From assembly GCF_900177425.1 (NCBI RefSeq), contig NZ_LT840184.1:5063705-5127704 (forward strand): a stretch of DNA of 64,000 bases, given 5' to 3'. Below are positions 36,601 to 45,700 of the stretch, one piece after another. The notes under the pieces were generated by a model. It had not been told where the DNA came from, did not search any database, and saw only the letters and a list, made by a program, of their open reading frames with translations. Origin of the DNA: Paenibacillus uliginis N3/975. Lineage in GTDB: Bacteria > Bacillota > Bacilli > Paenibacillales > Paenibacillaceae. Numbering within the stretch: the stretch's first letter is position 1; each line of letters opens with the position of its first letter. Position numbers and translations under genes: made by a program.

Positions 36601-37212
36601 CTACTCATACTTCGGAACCCCATAGTGCCACATCTCTTCTACTGTTTTTAACGGATAGTTATCCACACCAAGCAATCGTAGTTCTTTCAATGGATCGATC
36701 CAACGGCCATTCTCAATCGATAAAATCAAGCGACGTACAAATTCATAACCAGTGTTATATCCAACAATTTCATAGTTATTTAAAATATTCGGGTCATTTC
36801 TATCAATGTTATATTGAATAATTTCATTCCCCATAATACCTTTATCACCGACGGCGGTATCAATTCTCACTAAATTGTATATTAGTTCATCTTCAATAAA
36901 TTCTGATCGATTTCCCCACTGTCCTCTATCACTACTAATAAAAATCTCTGGTATAGGGATATTCAAGTTAGGTTGCACATTTTTCACTTTACCTACAGAA
37001 CACATTTTAATAAATCTTTTTAAAATCATACATACCCCGAAAGGTTTAAACGTATTTAAGTCAAGCTGTTTCTTATTAAAATTATCACTATCACATTTTA
37101 TATTAAAAAATGCAACATATGGATTTTCTAATAATTGTACAATAATAAATAAATTATCTTTTAATTGTATTGAGTGAATATCATTTTTCTTCCAAATAAA
37201 TCTTTTTAACAT
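36601..37212 (-). CDS. Imm26-like immunity protein, second copy type
   Basis: 203 residues, ATG behind AAAGGGGTG. FIWKKNDIHSIQLKDNLFIIVQLLENPYVAFFNI matches the start of the 27866-28489 protein in layout (W-K-x-N-x-I...V-Q-hydrophobic...F-N/D). Sequence identity between the two is low, so they probably recognise different toxins. Orphan: no toxin gene adjacent. Confidence 0.6.
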   Translation of the reverse strand: MLKRFIWKKNDIHSIQLKDNLFIIVQLLENPYVAFFNIKCDSDNFNKKQLDLNTFKPFGVCMILKRFIKMCSVGKVKNVQPNLNIPIPEIFISSDRGQWGNRSEFIEDELIYNLVRIDTAVGDKGIMGNEIIQYNIDRNDPNILNNYEIVGYNTGYEFVRRLILSIENGRWIDPLKELRLLGVDNYPLKTVEEMWHYGVPKYE

Positions 37213-37371
37213 ACCAACACCCCTTTAAAATTTTCGAGATCTGATACCTCGCGAGTATTATTAATCTGAGAAAAATATTCTTCGACGTTAGATTTCAAAA
37301 GTGATAAGTCATTTAATCTTTCTGTCAGGTCTACTAATTAAGGTATTTACATAGAACAATTTTCTCACTTC

Positions 37372-37690
37372 CGTTAAGTAAAGAGTCAAACTAAGAGTAC
37401 TTCTAACTGACTCAGTTCAATTCCTTTAGGTAACTCTATTACATCATTATCAATGTATCCCATTGATTCAAGTTGTTCCAATAAATCGAAATCCGATAAT
37501 ATTCTCTCTAATTTGAGAGAATACTCAATAGCCATTTCTTCCTCCATTGATTTTGGGCATGCAAAAGGCTCATTCCTCCTCATTGTTCAAGTTGGAATAA
37601 GCCTGTGAAAGCTTGTCAAGTTGTTTAGTGTTTGATTTGTTGGTTGTATTGTACGATCTTGTTGTTGGGGTTGTAAACCACATCAGCAAA
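37372..37690. repeat. Diverged duplicate of the block at 39459-39780
   Basis: Same orientation. The block contains the start of a SitI3-like gene, its SD, and about 130 bases upstream (GGCTCATTCCTCCT, CAAGTTGGAATAAGCCTGTG, TTGTATTGTACGATCTTGTT in both). Confidence 0.75.
37386..37535 (-). pseudogene. Broken SitI3-like immunity gene copy
   Basis: From ATG 37535 (SD GGAGGAAG): MAIEYSLKLERILSDF, then ELPKGIELSQ. It follows the 39132-39620 gene until CAG-TT, where one T is missing (TTTAGA there, TTAGA here). The frame then shifts and stops 8 codons later. Homology continues about 15 bases beyond, then ends, so the copy is both frameshifted and truncated. Confidence 0.75.
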
Positions 37691-37702
37691 ATACATTACA
37701 TA

Positions 37703-38068
37703 CTATTCATCGGCAATCCATACATCTTCGTTTAATTCCCAAGAACTAGATAGAATATCGCAAAGCTCTATAAGCAGTTCCTTTGCCTCCTTATTTAATT
37801 GCTCTGTTTTTATATTTCGCAGTTGCTTTATAACAATATCTATGTCCTGGATTTTCCAAGGTCTCTCCCACCAAGGTTCTTCAACATTATAGTAATATGC
37901 TAGACCTGTCCAACCGTTTTCCTCCGGCTGTATCTCCCTCATTATTTCATCAAAATAACCGTCCCAGATTTTTAATACATATTTATCACCATTAGAAAGA
38001 TACCTTATAAATTGCATCTCACCTTCGCCTTCATAACCTTCATAGTATTTATTATTTATTATTTCCAT
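37703..38068 (-). CDS. Orphan immunity protein behind a toxin fragment
   Basis: 121 residues from ATG 38068 (MEIINNKYYEGYEGEGEMQFIRYLSNGD). Acidic, Trp-rich (WDGYFDEI, GWTGLAYYYN, PWWERPWKI), cytoplasmic. Family not recognised. The start lies inside the end of a toxin gene fragment (38052-38261), the usual position of a cognate immunity gene. Only a weak ribosome site (GGGCGGTTGTGATC) is seen. Confidence 0.55.
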   Translation of the reverse strand: MEIINNKYYEGYEGEGEMQFIRYLSNGDKYVLKIWDGYFDEIMREIQPEENGWTGLAYYYNVEEPWWERPWKIQDIDIVIKQLRNIKTEQLNKEAKELLIELCDILSSSWELNEDVWIADE

Positions 38069-38261
38069 GATCACAACCGCCCGTTTCATTGATTTTCTCA
38101 TCAAACTTCTCTCGGGTGTCACCAACATCAAAAACCATTTTAGTTCCCCAGACGGCTGTGTCGATGACTTCCTCAACAGTTCCGATTGTAGCATCGTATA
38201 ACATCTGTCCGCTATCAGCAGCAGTAATAACACTTGTCTCAACAGTTTGATTTACATCCAA
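38052..38261 (-). pseudogene. Fragment of a WXG100-type toxin gene (pre-toxin linker)
   Basis: Reads QMLYDATIGTVEEVIDTAVW, then KMVFDVGDTREKFDEKINETGG, as in residues 153-196 of the intact toxin at 40221-41315. DNA is shared over 38076-38211 and 40728-40863 with about six differences. The match ends exactly at NETGG, before the catalytic tip; after it comes only CDHGNNK and stop. A displaced older toxin cassette. Confidence 0.7.
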
Positions 38262-38311
38262 AAAACAGACCCGAATTTATACGGACTGACGAATCTGTAT
38301 TAAGTACTATC

Positions 38312-38344
38312 AAAAAATGCACTACCATTGGTAGAGCATTTTTT
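38312..38344. terminator. Bidirectional intrinsic terminator
   Basis: AAAAAATGC-A-CTACC / GGTAG-A-GCATTTTTT, loop ATT. It sits 5 bases after the stop of the leftward lipoprotein gene. Confidence 0.8.
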
Positions 38345-38348
38345 CCAA

Positions 38349-39077
38349 CTATTCTGATTCCACTACAAATTGCTTTTTGGATAAATCCAATGTATAGGTT
38401 ATCTCTTTCAGCCCTTGTTCATTGTTCTCTTCTTCGGTATTTCTAGTAGTCACAACCAACTTCTCATTTTCATTCTTAGGGAAGTGATCGACTGCATAGT
38501 TAATGGTTTCTTGCTCATTTTCACCTGTTTTAAAGGCTATCGGGAAGGCCCCTCCATTTCCTTTATTTATACCAAAGGCAAAAGAGTTATAACCTCTGGA
38601 GGCCATATATTCTGGAGTAAGCAGAAAAATATCTACCTCTTTGAAGCTAATCTTCTCTAAAGAAATCGGTTTATCGGTCTTCTGTACAAATATGAGATCA
38701 TTAAATTCCTTGATAACTTGTTCGGAGCCATTATGTTTGTAAACCACATCATAATTACCTCTAAAAGTGAGATCACCCTCTGCACCGAAAACGCTCGGTA
38801 CTCCGATGTGGCCAATTTCTTCTTTATCTTTAGAAACAACAAAGAGTTCTCCCTGCTCTGTATTTACCTGCGCGCGAACTGTAGAGGCCTCCTGAATAGC
38901 ATCCAGTTCAATGTTGTATTTATTATCCGGATATTGAGATTTTAACTTTTTACTATTTTCAGTCTCAGTACTCTGAGAATTTTGAGTCGGTGTTTCCTGA
39001 GTAACGGGAGGCTGTTGTTCATTATTACCACAAGCAGTCAACAAAGCACTGCACAAAATCACTGCATTTAGAATCAA
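38349..39077 (-). CDS. Lipoprotein of unknown function
   Basis: 242 residues from TTG 39077. Lipobox LLTAC at residues 12-16, then a Thr/Gln/Ser-rich linker and a beta-rich domain with no motif I recognise (GVPSVFGAEGDLTFRGNYDVVYKHNG). In frame upstream lies ATT CTT AAA AAG CCT ATC, eight bases after GAAGGG. This would supply the normal positive n-region, so the original start may have been at 39095 and mutated from ATG to ATT, or ATT may be used. Membrane-attached, outer face. Confidence 0.65.
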   Translation of the reverse strand: MILNAVILCSALLTACGNNEQQPPVTQETPTQNSQSTETENSKKLKSQYPDNKYNIELDAIQEASTVRAQVNTEQGELFVVSKDKEEIGHIGVPSVFGAEGDLTFRGNYDVVYKHNGSEQVIKEFNDLIFVQKTDKPISLEKISFKEVDIFLLTPEYMASRGYNSFAFGINKGNGGAFPIAFKTGENEQETINYAVDHFPKNENEKLVVTTRNTEEENNEQGLKEITYTLDLSKKQFVVESE

Positions 39078-39131
39078 GATAGGCTTTTTAAGAATTTTAT
39101 ATTCCCTTCTTTCTATTAATTTTCGTATTCT

Positions 39132-39620
39132 CTAAAAAATATAGTTTCCATCAAAATTGCAATATTTATAACCCTTAAGAATTTCAGCAAAACAACCCTT
39201 ATCCCAAACATGCGATGAATTTTCCGAATATATACAATCTTTAGTGAAAAAACATAATTCATTATCACCATTTGATAAAAATAGAGCATTTGAATTATTG
39301 TTTTTCATCAAATTGAATACCAGAGATAGCACAAACTCATAAGTTTCATTATTGTATAAGTTGTTTACAAACCGAAAACTTAATGTACTTTCATACACGA
39401 ATTCATTTCTCAAAAACTGGGTTTCGTAAGCGTTATATGGATATTCACCAGACTCCGTTAAGTAAAGATTCAAACCAAGTGTGCTTCTAAACTGACTCAT
39501 TTTAATTCCTTTAGGTAGCTCTATTACATCATTATCCGTGTATCCCATTGATTTAAGTTGTTCCAATAAACCGGATTCCGATAATTTTTCCTCTAATTTG
39601 AGAGAATACTCAATAGCCAT
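39132..39620 (-). CDS. SitI3-like immunity protein
   Basis: About 162 residues from ATG 39620, taken because GGAGGAGG stands just before it. MAIEYSLKLEEKLSESGLLEQLKSMG, then a middle with STLSFRFVNNLYNNETYEFVLSLVFNLM and an end with W-D-K-G. It resembles SitI3-type immunity proteins (first described with Myxococcus swarming-inhibition toxins); family assignment is from recall. A frameshifted copy lies at 37386-37535. Confidence 0.55.
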   Translation of the reverse strand: MAIEYSLKLEEKLSESGLLEQLKSMGYTDNDVIELPKGIKMSQFRSTLGLNLYLTESGEYPYNAYETQFLRNEFVYESTLSFRFVNNLYNNETYEFVLSLVFNLMKNNNSNALFLSNGDNELCFFTKDCIYSENSSHVWDKGCFAEILKGYKYCNFDGNYIF

Positions 39621-39780
39621 TTCCTCCTCCTTTGATTTTGTATGCAAAAAGGCTCATTCCTCCTTATTGTTCAAGTTGGAATAAGCCTGTGAAAGTTTAT
39701 CAAGGATTTGTAAAGTTTTTTAGTCTTTGGTTTATTGGTTGTATTGTACGATCTTGTTATTGGAGTTGTAAACCCTAATT
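39459..39780. repeat. Diverged duplicate of the block at 37372-37690
   Basis: Carries the 5' third of the intact SitI3-like gene and its upstream region; see the partner block. Confidence 0.75.
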
Positions 39781-39801
39781 GTTTAGACAAGCCTACATTT
39801 A

Positions 39802-40206
39802 TTAATCCTCGTAATCATCTTCTATTTTAGGTATAAATGGGGAAAGGAAGGGATCATTATGATCCATGATTTCTCCTCGAATTAATGTGTAGATCTTAAA
39901 CTCATTGAAAAGTTCTGCATCATCACTATCTCTTACATATAAAACTCCATAAGATCCTGGAGCCAACTCCCCCACCTTTCTTAATACCTCAATTGGATTA
40001 TGTTTTGTCACAGGTTTGTGATTATTAAGACCTGCTATCCAAACTTGATAATCACCATTTACTGCTCTTAAATCCAAAACACCAGAAGGCCATTCTAACC
40101 CATCGAAATACTTCCGAATTTCTTGAACAATTAACGAGTACTTTTCATCATCATCTTCAAATGAGGAACTCTCTCTAATCGTTGCCCATCCGTGATATTC
40201 ATACAT
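39802..40206 (-). CDS. Imm7 family immunity protein
   Basis: 134 residues, ATG behind GAGAGGATGA. It has the Imm7 layout from end to end: MYEYHGWATIRES, VWIAGLNNHK, ELAPGSYGVLYVRDSDD, NEFKIYTLIRGEI, DPFLSPFIPKIEDD. It neutralises the toxin encoded 14 bases upstream, as expected of a cognate pair. Confidence 0.85.
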   Translation of the reverse strand: MYEYHGWATIRESSSFEDDDEKYSLIVQEIRKYFDGLEWPSGVLDLRAVNGDYQVWIAGLNNHKPVTKHNPIEVLRKVGELAPGSYGVLYVRDSDDAELFNEFKIYTLIRGEIMDHNDPFLSPFIPKIEDDYED

Positions 40207-40220
40207 TTCAATTCATCCTC

Positions 40221-41315
40221 TCATGGTTTTAAGGGCTTGGTATCAATGATTATTTCCACTCCGTATCTTTCGGCATACTCTTTGAGCTGTCGCAGTACTC
40301 TATCATCGGGTTTACCTTCAAAGTGAAAATAAGCTTTTCTGCCAGTCTCAATAGCCGCTTCTATTGTAGCCTTTGCCTGTTTTCTGAATTGCTTATCTAA
40401 ACTGTTCAGTGGCGGCTTGGTTTGTGCAATATACTGATCGCTTATTGTATCAAACTCGCGTCTATTAGGATCATTGCTAAATTTCACTCTGGATTGACCA
40501 CCTAGTTTTTTAGACAACATATCGGCAGCTTCATCTCCCTTAGGAACCTTTACTAATTCCCCGGAATATTGCCCATTAGCTTTTGGCGTCCCCTCATCTT
40601 TCTTAAGCGGCCTACCTCCGTCACCACCCGAGTCATGCTTCAAGGCATGCCTATTCTTCACCCCAACCCTACGGAGAAGGACTCCTCCAGCAAACAGAGC
40701 TCCCTGTTCTCCCAAATAGTTCGCCATACCGCCCGTTTCATTGATTTCCTCATCAAACTTCTCTCGGGTGTCACCAACATCAAAAACCATTTTAGTTCCC
40801 CACACGGCTGTGTCGATGACTTCCTCAACAGTTCCGATCGTAGCATTGTATAGCATCTGTCCGCCGGTCCCCAATGGGTCTTCTATTAGAGATTCTACTG
40901 TATCGCTAACGGAGTCGGCCAACATTTTTCCACCAGATTTCGCACCTTCCCAGAGCTCTTCAGCATAGTCCTGCCATGTTTTAGGCTCACTTTCCTCACC
41001 ACTAACAAACGGCTTGAAGTCAGAATAACGAGGCATATATAGTGGATTCGACTTGTCGTCAATGAGTATAAACTTATTAGCAATTTTCTTTAATTCCTCA
41101 CTAATTACCTTCATGTACTCAATCGTTAATGTCATCTCGTTGCGGGCTCTCTGGAAATCGTCAAAAAACCGCTGCCGCGTTGTTCCATCCCAAACCAGCA
41201 TCGTGGAAATTTGCTGATTCAGCAGGTTAATGGTCCATTCCAATTGTATTGATGCTGTATGAAATTCATTCGCTACACGGAACAGCAGCTCAGGAGGAAC
41301 AAGGATCTTGGACAT
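40221..41315 (-). CDS. WXG100-type polymorphic toxin with restriction-endonuclease-fold tip
   Basis: 364 residues, SD GGAGAGGTTGA. N-terminal helical hairpin with the WxG turn W42-D-G44 (LVWDGTTRQRFFDDF), a signal for ESX/type VII export. The linker 100-200 ends in NETGG, the point where toxin tips are swapped. The tip (about 255-364) reads RREFDTISDQYIAQTKPP, then AKATIEAAIETGRKAYFHFEG, then AERYGVEIIIDT, as in Tox-REase-3-like nucleases; D289 and Q298-x-K300 would form the metal site. DNase activity in neighbouring cells is the inference. The cognate Imm7 follows. Confidence 0.8.
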   Translation of the reverse strand: MSKILVPPELLFRVANEFHTASIQLEWTINLLNQQISTMLVWDGTTRQRFFDDFQRARNEMTLTIEYMKVISEELKKIANKFILIDDKSNPLYMPRYSDFKPFVSGEESEPKTWQDYAEELWEGAKSGGKMLADSVSDTVESLIEDPLGTGGQMLYNATIGTVEEVIDTAVWGTKMVFDVGDTREKFDEEINETGGMANYLGEQGALFAGGVLLRRVGVKNRHALKHDSGGDGGRPLKKDEGTPKANGQYSGELVKVPKGDEAADMLSKKLGGQSRVKFSNDPNRREFDTISDQYIAQTKPPLNSLDKQFRKQAKATIEAAIETGRKAYFHFEGKPDDRVLRQLKEYAERYGVEIIIDTKPLKP

Positions 41316-41470
41316 AAATCAACCTCTCCATCATTTGCTAACCTAATTTTATTGATCTACAAATAATTGGTAAAGGTTCCAAGGTCCTTCATTTCCGGTT
41401 TTTAATCCACCATTGTTATCGACCATTTGGTTCATTGTTACTATTTCAGAGGATAAACAATGTGGATTTA

Positions 41471-41623
41471 TCCTCCAAGATCACGTAAAAGATAAGAAAA
41501 TAACCCACTTCATCACGAATCTTGGAAGTGAGTTATTTTCTTTTATCGATGGAAGTCAGCAATGCCAGCAAACAGAATCCCAAAGGTTATATATTGATAG
41601 AAAAACGGTGCCGCCTCAGGCAT
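41471..41623 (-). pseudogene. Degenerate type I toxin-like locus (element A) with hairpin
   Basis: On the minus strand a 26-codon ORF (41543-41623; ends FYQYITFGILFAGIADFHR) is followed by a strong hairpin (41494-41545, AGAAAATAAC / GTTATTTTCT) with a T-rich tail. The ITFGI core, the short length and the downstream AACCCACTT hairpin recall holin-like type I toxin mRNAs of Bacillales. No ribosome site. About 120 bases (41471-41590) are related to 46156-46275. The gap 41316-41648 holds nothing else except the terminator at 41601-41628. Confidence 0.45.
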
Positions 41624-41628
41624 CGTTT
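41601..41628 (-). terminator. Terminator after the Nudix-methyltransferase gene
   Basis: On the minus strand AAACGATGCC / GGCACCGTTT (one G-U) followed by TTTT, 21 bases after the stop at 41649. Confidence 0.7.
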
Positions 41629-41648
41629 CAACAATCCCCTCTCTATAA

Positions 41649-42701
41649 TCATGGAGTTACTTTTCTTAACCTCATAGCTTGAAAATGCGGCTTTCCCTCA
41701 CCCATGAAACGTGTATGGAAGTCTTCCACCTGAAAATGTTCTTTGACAATCCGCTGAATCTCTTCATCAGGATACATGGCAAAATACCGCTTTGGCTCAT
41801 ATGTATCCTGCTCCCACACCCCGTCCGTCGATACCCCTCCATACAGCCCCAAATAGAACAGGCCGTTCGGTTTCAATACACGTCTAATCTCCACGAGCAC
41901 GTCAACGAGCTGCGCCTTCGGAACATGAAGCAGGCAGTTCATAGCGTACACGGCATCAAAGGCCTGATCTACAAACTTCAATTGGTAGAAATCCATTACC
42001 ATGGCGTTCAGACCCTTTTGCTGACACAAATGAACCATTTCTTCTGACATATCTATCGCTGTTACATCCAAACCATGCTGCCTAAAGTATAAGCTGTCCC
42101 GGCCTGGCCCAGCACCGATTTCCAGCACATTTCGGACATAGTTCTCTTGAAATACATCAAGCACGTTTTCTCGTTCTTCTGCCTTCCAACCTTCCAATTC
42201 CGTAGAGTCTCTTAATTCCGCATTGTGGTTGTACGCCTGCTTGAGAGTACTTTTAATGTCGAACGCAGCAGTCTCCTGCTCTTTCATCAATTTCTCTTCT
42301 TCCGCTGCCTTCTGCTCTTCCATCTGCATCTCCACAAATTTCATATCCGCAGGCGCAAAAATAAAATCACTAAGCTCATGCCGCTCCACCCAGCGGAACT
42401 CGTCATGATCGACAAGCTGAATGGTGCCGTTTATAAAGCGAGCTTTGTATGCAATCAGCCGGATGTGCGTCGCCCCATAATAATGGTCATTACTTCCGAA
42501 CCACGCGTAGGGCTCAATTTCAATCTTCATCTCCTCTTGAAGCTCACGTTTTAAACACGCCTCCGGAGATTCACCAGCCTCCAGCTTCCCACCCGGAAAC
42601 TCCCACATTCCAGCCTGTGACTTACCGGCTCGCCTCCGGGCAATCAGGAGCTGCCCCTGATCATTTTCTATAATCGCTGCCGCAACCTCTATCAATTGCA
42701 T
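41649..42701 (-). CDS. Nudix hydrolase fused to SAM-dependent methyltransferase
   Basis: 350 residues. Residues 1-130: MutT-type Nudix domain, box GKLEAGESPEACLKRELQEEM, with the usual final Gly replaced by Lys (EEMKI). A charged coiled linker (about 120-145, EEQKAAEEEKLMKEQE) joins it to a class I methyltransferase (about 150-350): VLEIGAGPGRDSLYF (SAM motif I), VTAIDMSEEMVHL (II), DAVYAMNCLLHVP, LKPNGLFYLGLY. The two domains are usually separate genes. The start lies 6 bases after the stop of the helicase gene, so they are co-transcribed. Substrates unknown. Confidence 0.85.
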   Translation of the reverse strand: MQLIEVAAAIIENDQGQLLIARRRAGKSQAGMWEFPGGKLEAGESPEACLKRELQEEMKIEIEPYAWFGSNDHYYGATHIRLIAYKARFINGTIQLVDHDEFRWVERHELSDFIFAPADMKFVEMQMEEQKAAEEEKLMKEQETAAFDIKSTLKQAYNHNAELRDSTELEGWKAEERENVLDVFQENYVRNVLEIGAGPGRDSLYFRQHGLDVTAIDMSEEMVHLCQQKGLNAMVMDFYQLKFVDQAFDAVYAMNCLLHVPKAQLVDVLVEIRRVLKPNGLFYLGLYGGVSTDGVWEQDTYEPKRYFAMYPDEEIQRIVKEHFQVEDFHTRFMGEGKPHFQAMRLRKVTP

Positions 42702-42707
42702 TCACTC

Positions 42708-45700
42708 CTATACGATAACTTTGTTCGCCACGGGCACTAATGCCGCCGGCATTTCTTCCTTCAAGCGCCATACGAAGCTCATTGGTTTATTGCCCTCATG
42801 TCGGACGTACTCTGCTTCTCCAAGGAACGTGAACGGAGCCGTGAACTGATTGTCCTCCTTATACTCACGCACAAACAGTGCAATTTTGTTCCCAAGTCGC
42901 TTGTGGTTAATATAACGCTGCGCCGTGTTCGAACCCTCTGAAGTTCGGCTTTGGGTTTGCCAATGGAACAGCCGCTCATTAATGGCGTAATCCTCGTACA
43001 GCGTAGAAGGAGAAAAATCTTTATCCGACTTATGAAGTGTGATGAAGAAAATATCGGTCTGCTTGTCCTCAAAATATTTTACGCCTTCACGAAACGCCGG
43101 TGCTTTCTCTTCATTATAGTAACCAAAAGCCGCCAGCACTTGGTCCGTAGAGTACGAGCAGTGAATATCCAGCGGACAAGGAAAGGAGAACGTATTCTGG
43201 ATGTCCACAAATTCAATATGCTCCAGTTTATATGTTAAAATCTCCGCGATTTCATCTCGAAACTCCTTGCAGTTAAGCACATGACGAATGGCCTCATCCA
43301 TATTGCCAAAACCCTGCTTCACAGGTTCAGAACGGTAAAATGTATAATAGAACATGGTCAGCATCAAGTGTTCTTCCTCACCCTGAGGCTGTCTTCCTTC
43401 CGTAATATATGCCAGCAAAAACTTCAGCCACCGTCTGGAGTTGATGTTCAGCAGCGCAGGAATACGATTTTTCAGACCTTCAACCTGCTCAAGCGAAAAT
43501 GGCTCCTTCAGACCCGCCTCAACCATTAGCTCCCGGAAAAATCTTTTGCCTGTACGGCCACCGTACAGTTCATGAATCGTCATGCCGTAATACTTCGTAA
43601 ATTGTCCGATGGTGAGCGACAGACCCGTATCTGCTTCAAAATACCGCATCCGCTGCACAAGACTTCTTCGGTTAAGTGTTGCTTGCTTCAGGTTACGCAG
43701 TACATAACCCCGAGCCTGCTTCTCCAGCTGTATATAGCTGCCTCGCGGCAAATGTGCAAAGCCGTTTTCCACATAATGCTGAACAGAATGCTTCGTCTTG
43801 CCAAGCAAAGCTCTGAACTTCTCTTGAAAATTATAATCCTTGTGTGCCTGTCCGATAAAATCAAGCACCGTCAGACATTCCTTTCCCTCCGCTAGGCGAA
43901 GGCCACGGCCCAACTGCTGAAGAAATACGGTCAAGCTCTCAGTAGGACGCAAAAACAGCACTGTGTTCACCTGCGGAATATCGACGCCTTCATTGTACAG
44001 ATCCACAACGAAGATCATTTTAATGTCTCCATTAATGAGCCTTTTCTTCGCTTGCGCCCTATCCTCCGAGCCGGATCCACCGTAGAGTGCAAGTGCAGGA
44101 ATACCATTTTCGCTAAACACTTTTGCCATGTACTGTGCATGATCAACGCCGACGCAAAATCCAAGTCCCTTAACCTCGTCCAAGTCGGTAACATATTTGT
44201 GGAGGCTATGCATGATCTGTACTGCACGAATTTTATTATTGGTATATAAATGTTCCAGCTCCTGCAGGTCGTAGCCGCGGCGCGACCATTTCACCTGAGA
44301 CAAATCCACCGCATCCGCCACACCAAAATATTGAAACGGACTCAGCAGCTTTCGATCAATCGCATCCGTAAGCCGTATTTCCGCTGCAATCGTATGATTG
44401 AAATAGCCCAGCACATCCCGACCGTCCATCCGCTCCGGTGTTGCTGTCAGTCCAAGCAGAATCTTAGGAGTATAATAGCTCAGTAGTCGCTGATAGGATG
44501 GGGCCGCCGCATGGTGAAATTCATCCACTACGATATAATCGTAGAAATCTGGAGTCGTAACTTCCGTCAATTTCATAGAATTAAAACTCTGGATGCTGAT
44601 AAACAAATGATCGATTTCGTCCGCCTGATGTGCGCCGACATGCAGCCCACCAAAATTCAGATCCTTCAGAATATAGCGGAACGTATCCCGGCTCTGCTTC
44701 AATATTTCTTCCCTGTGGGCTACAAAGAGCAGGCGGGCACGACTGTTCTGGCCTCGGAATCTTTTGTAATCAAAAGCGGAAATCACCGTCTTCCCTACCC
44801 CGGTAGCCGCAATAACCAAATTACGCATATGGCCGTAAATCGTTCGCTGCGCCTCCAGCTTCTCCAGCACTTCCTTTTGATAGTCAAACGGCATGATGTC
44901 GAACGTAAACGTACCCTGCACCTGCTGCACATCCTTCGAGCGTCTTAGTGCCAGCTTCAGCTGTTCAACATTGTTCTCTTCTTCCAGTGAAAAAGCTTTA
45001 AACTCCCGGTCGTTCCAATAACTCTCATAGGTCGCTTCGATCTTTTTCAAAACATCGTAGGAATCCTTCTCCGTAATTTTCAAGTTCCATTCCAATCCGC
45101 TAGTCAATGCCGGATTGGACAGGTTAGAAGAGCCAACATAAGCCGTTGTAAACCCTGTATCTCTTCTGAAAATATACGCCTTTGCGTGCAATCGGGTACG
45201 CTGGATATCATACGAGATTTTAATCTCGGTATTGTTCAGCTTGCTGAGCTCCATCACCGCTTTGTAATCTGTAGCTTCCATATAGGTTGTCGTGATGACC
45301 CGCAGCTGCCCTCCTCGCTCCGTAAACTGACGGAACTCTTCCATAAGACAGCGTAGCCCGCTCCACTTAATAAAAGAAACCAGCAACTCAATCCGATCAG
45401 CACTCATAATCTCATGCTTCAGCTCATTCATCAGCTCCGGCTCGGATTTCGAGCCAGTAAACAACGAGCTCTGTGACAACGGTGTCACCGGGCGAATCGC
45501 TTTTACATCCTTCACCGCTCGGATGTTATTCATTTTTGAGTAAACGTATGTAAGAACTTCACCTTGCTCCGAGATTTGCAGATCGTTAAACTCTTCATCC
45601 CCCAGATTGTTGCGAAGAATAGAGATCATCTCGTTACATGTCTGTATCTGGGCAAGAACGGCCGCGGCATCATCGCTAACCTGCTCCCGCACCATCTTCA

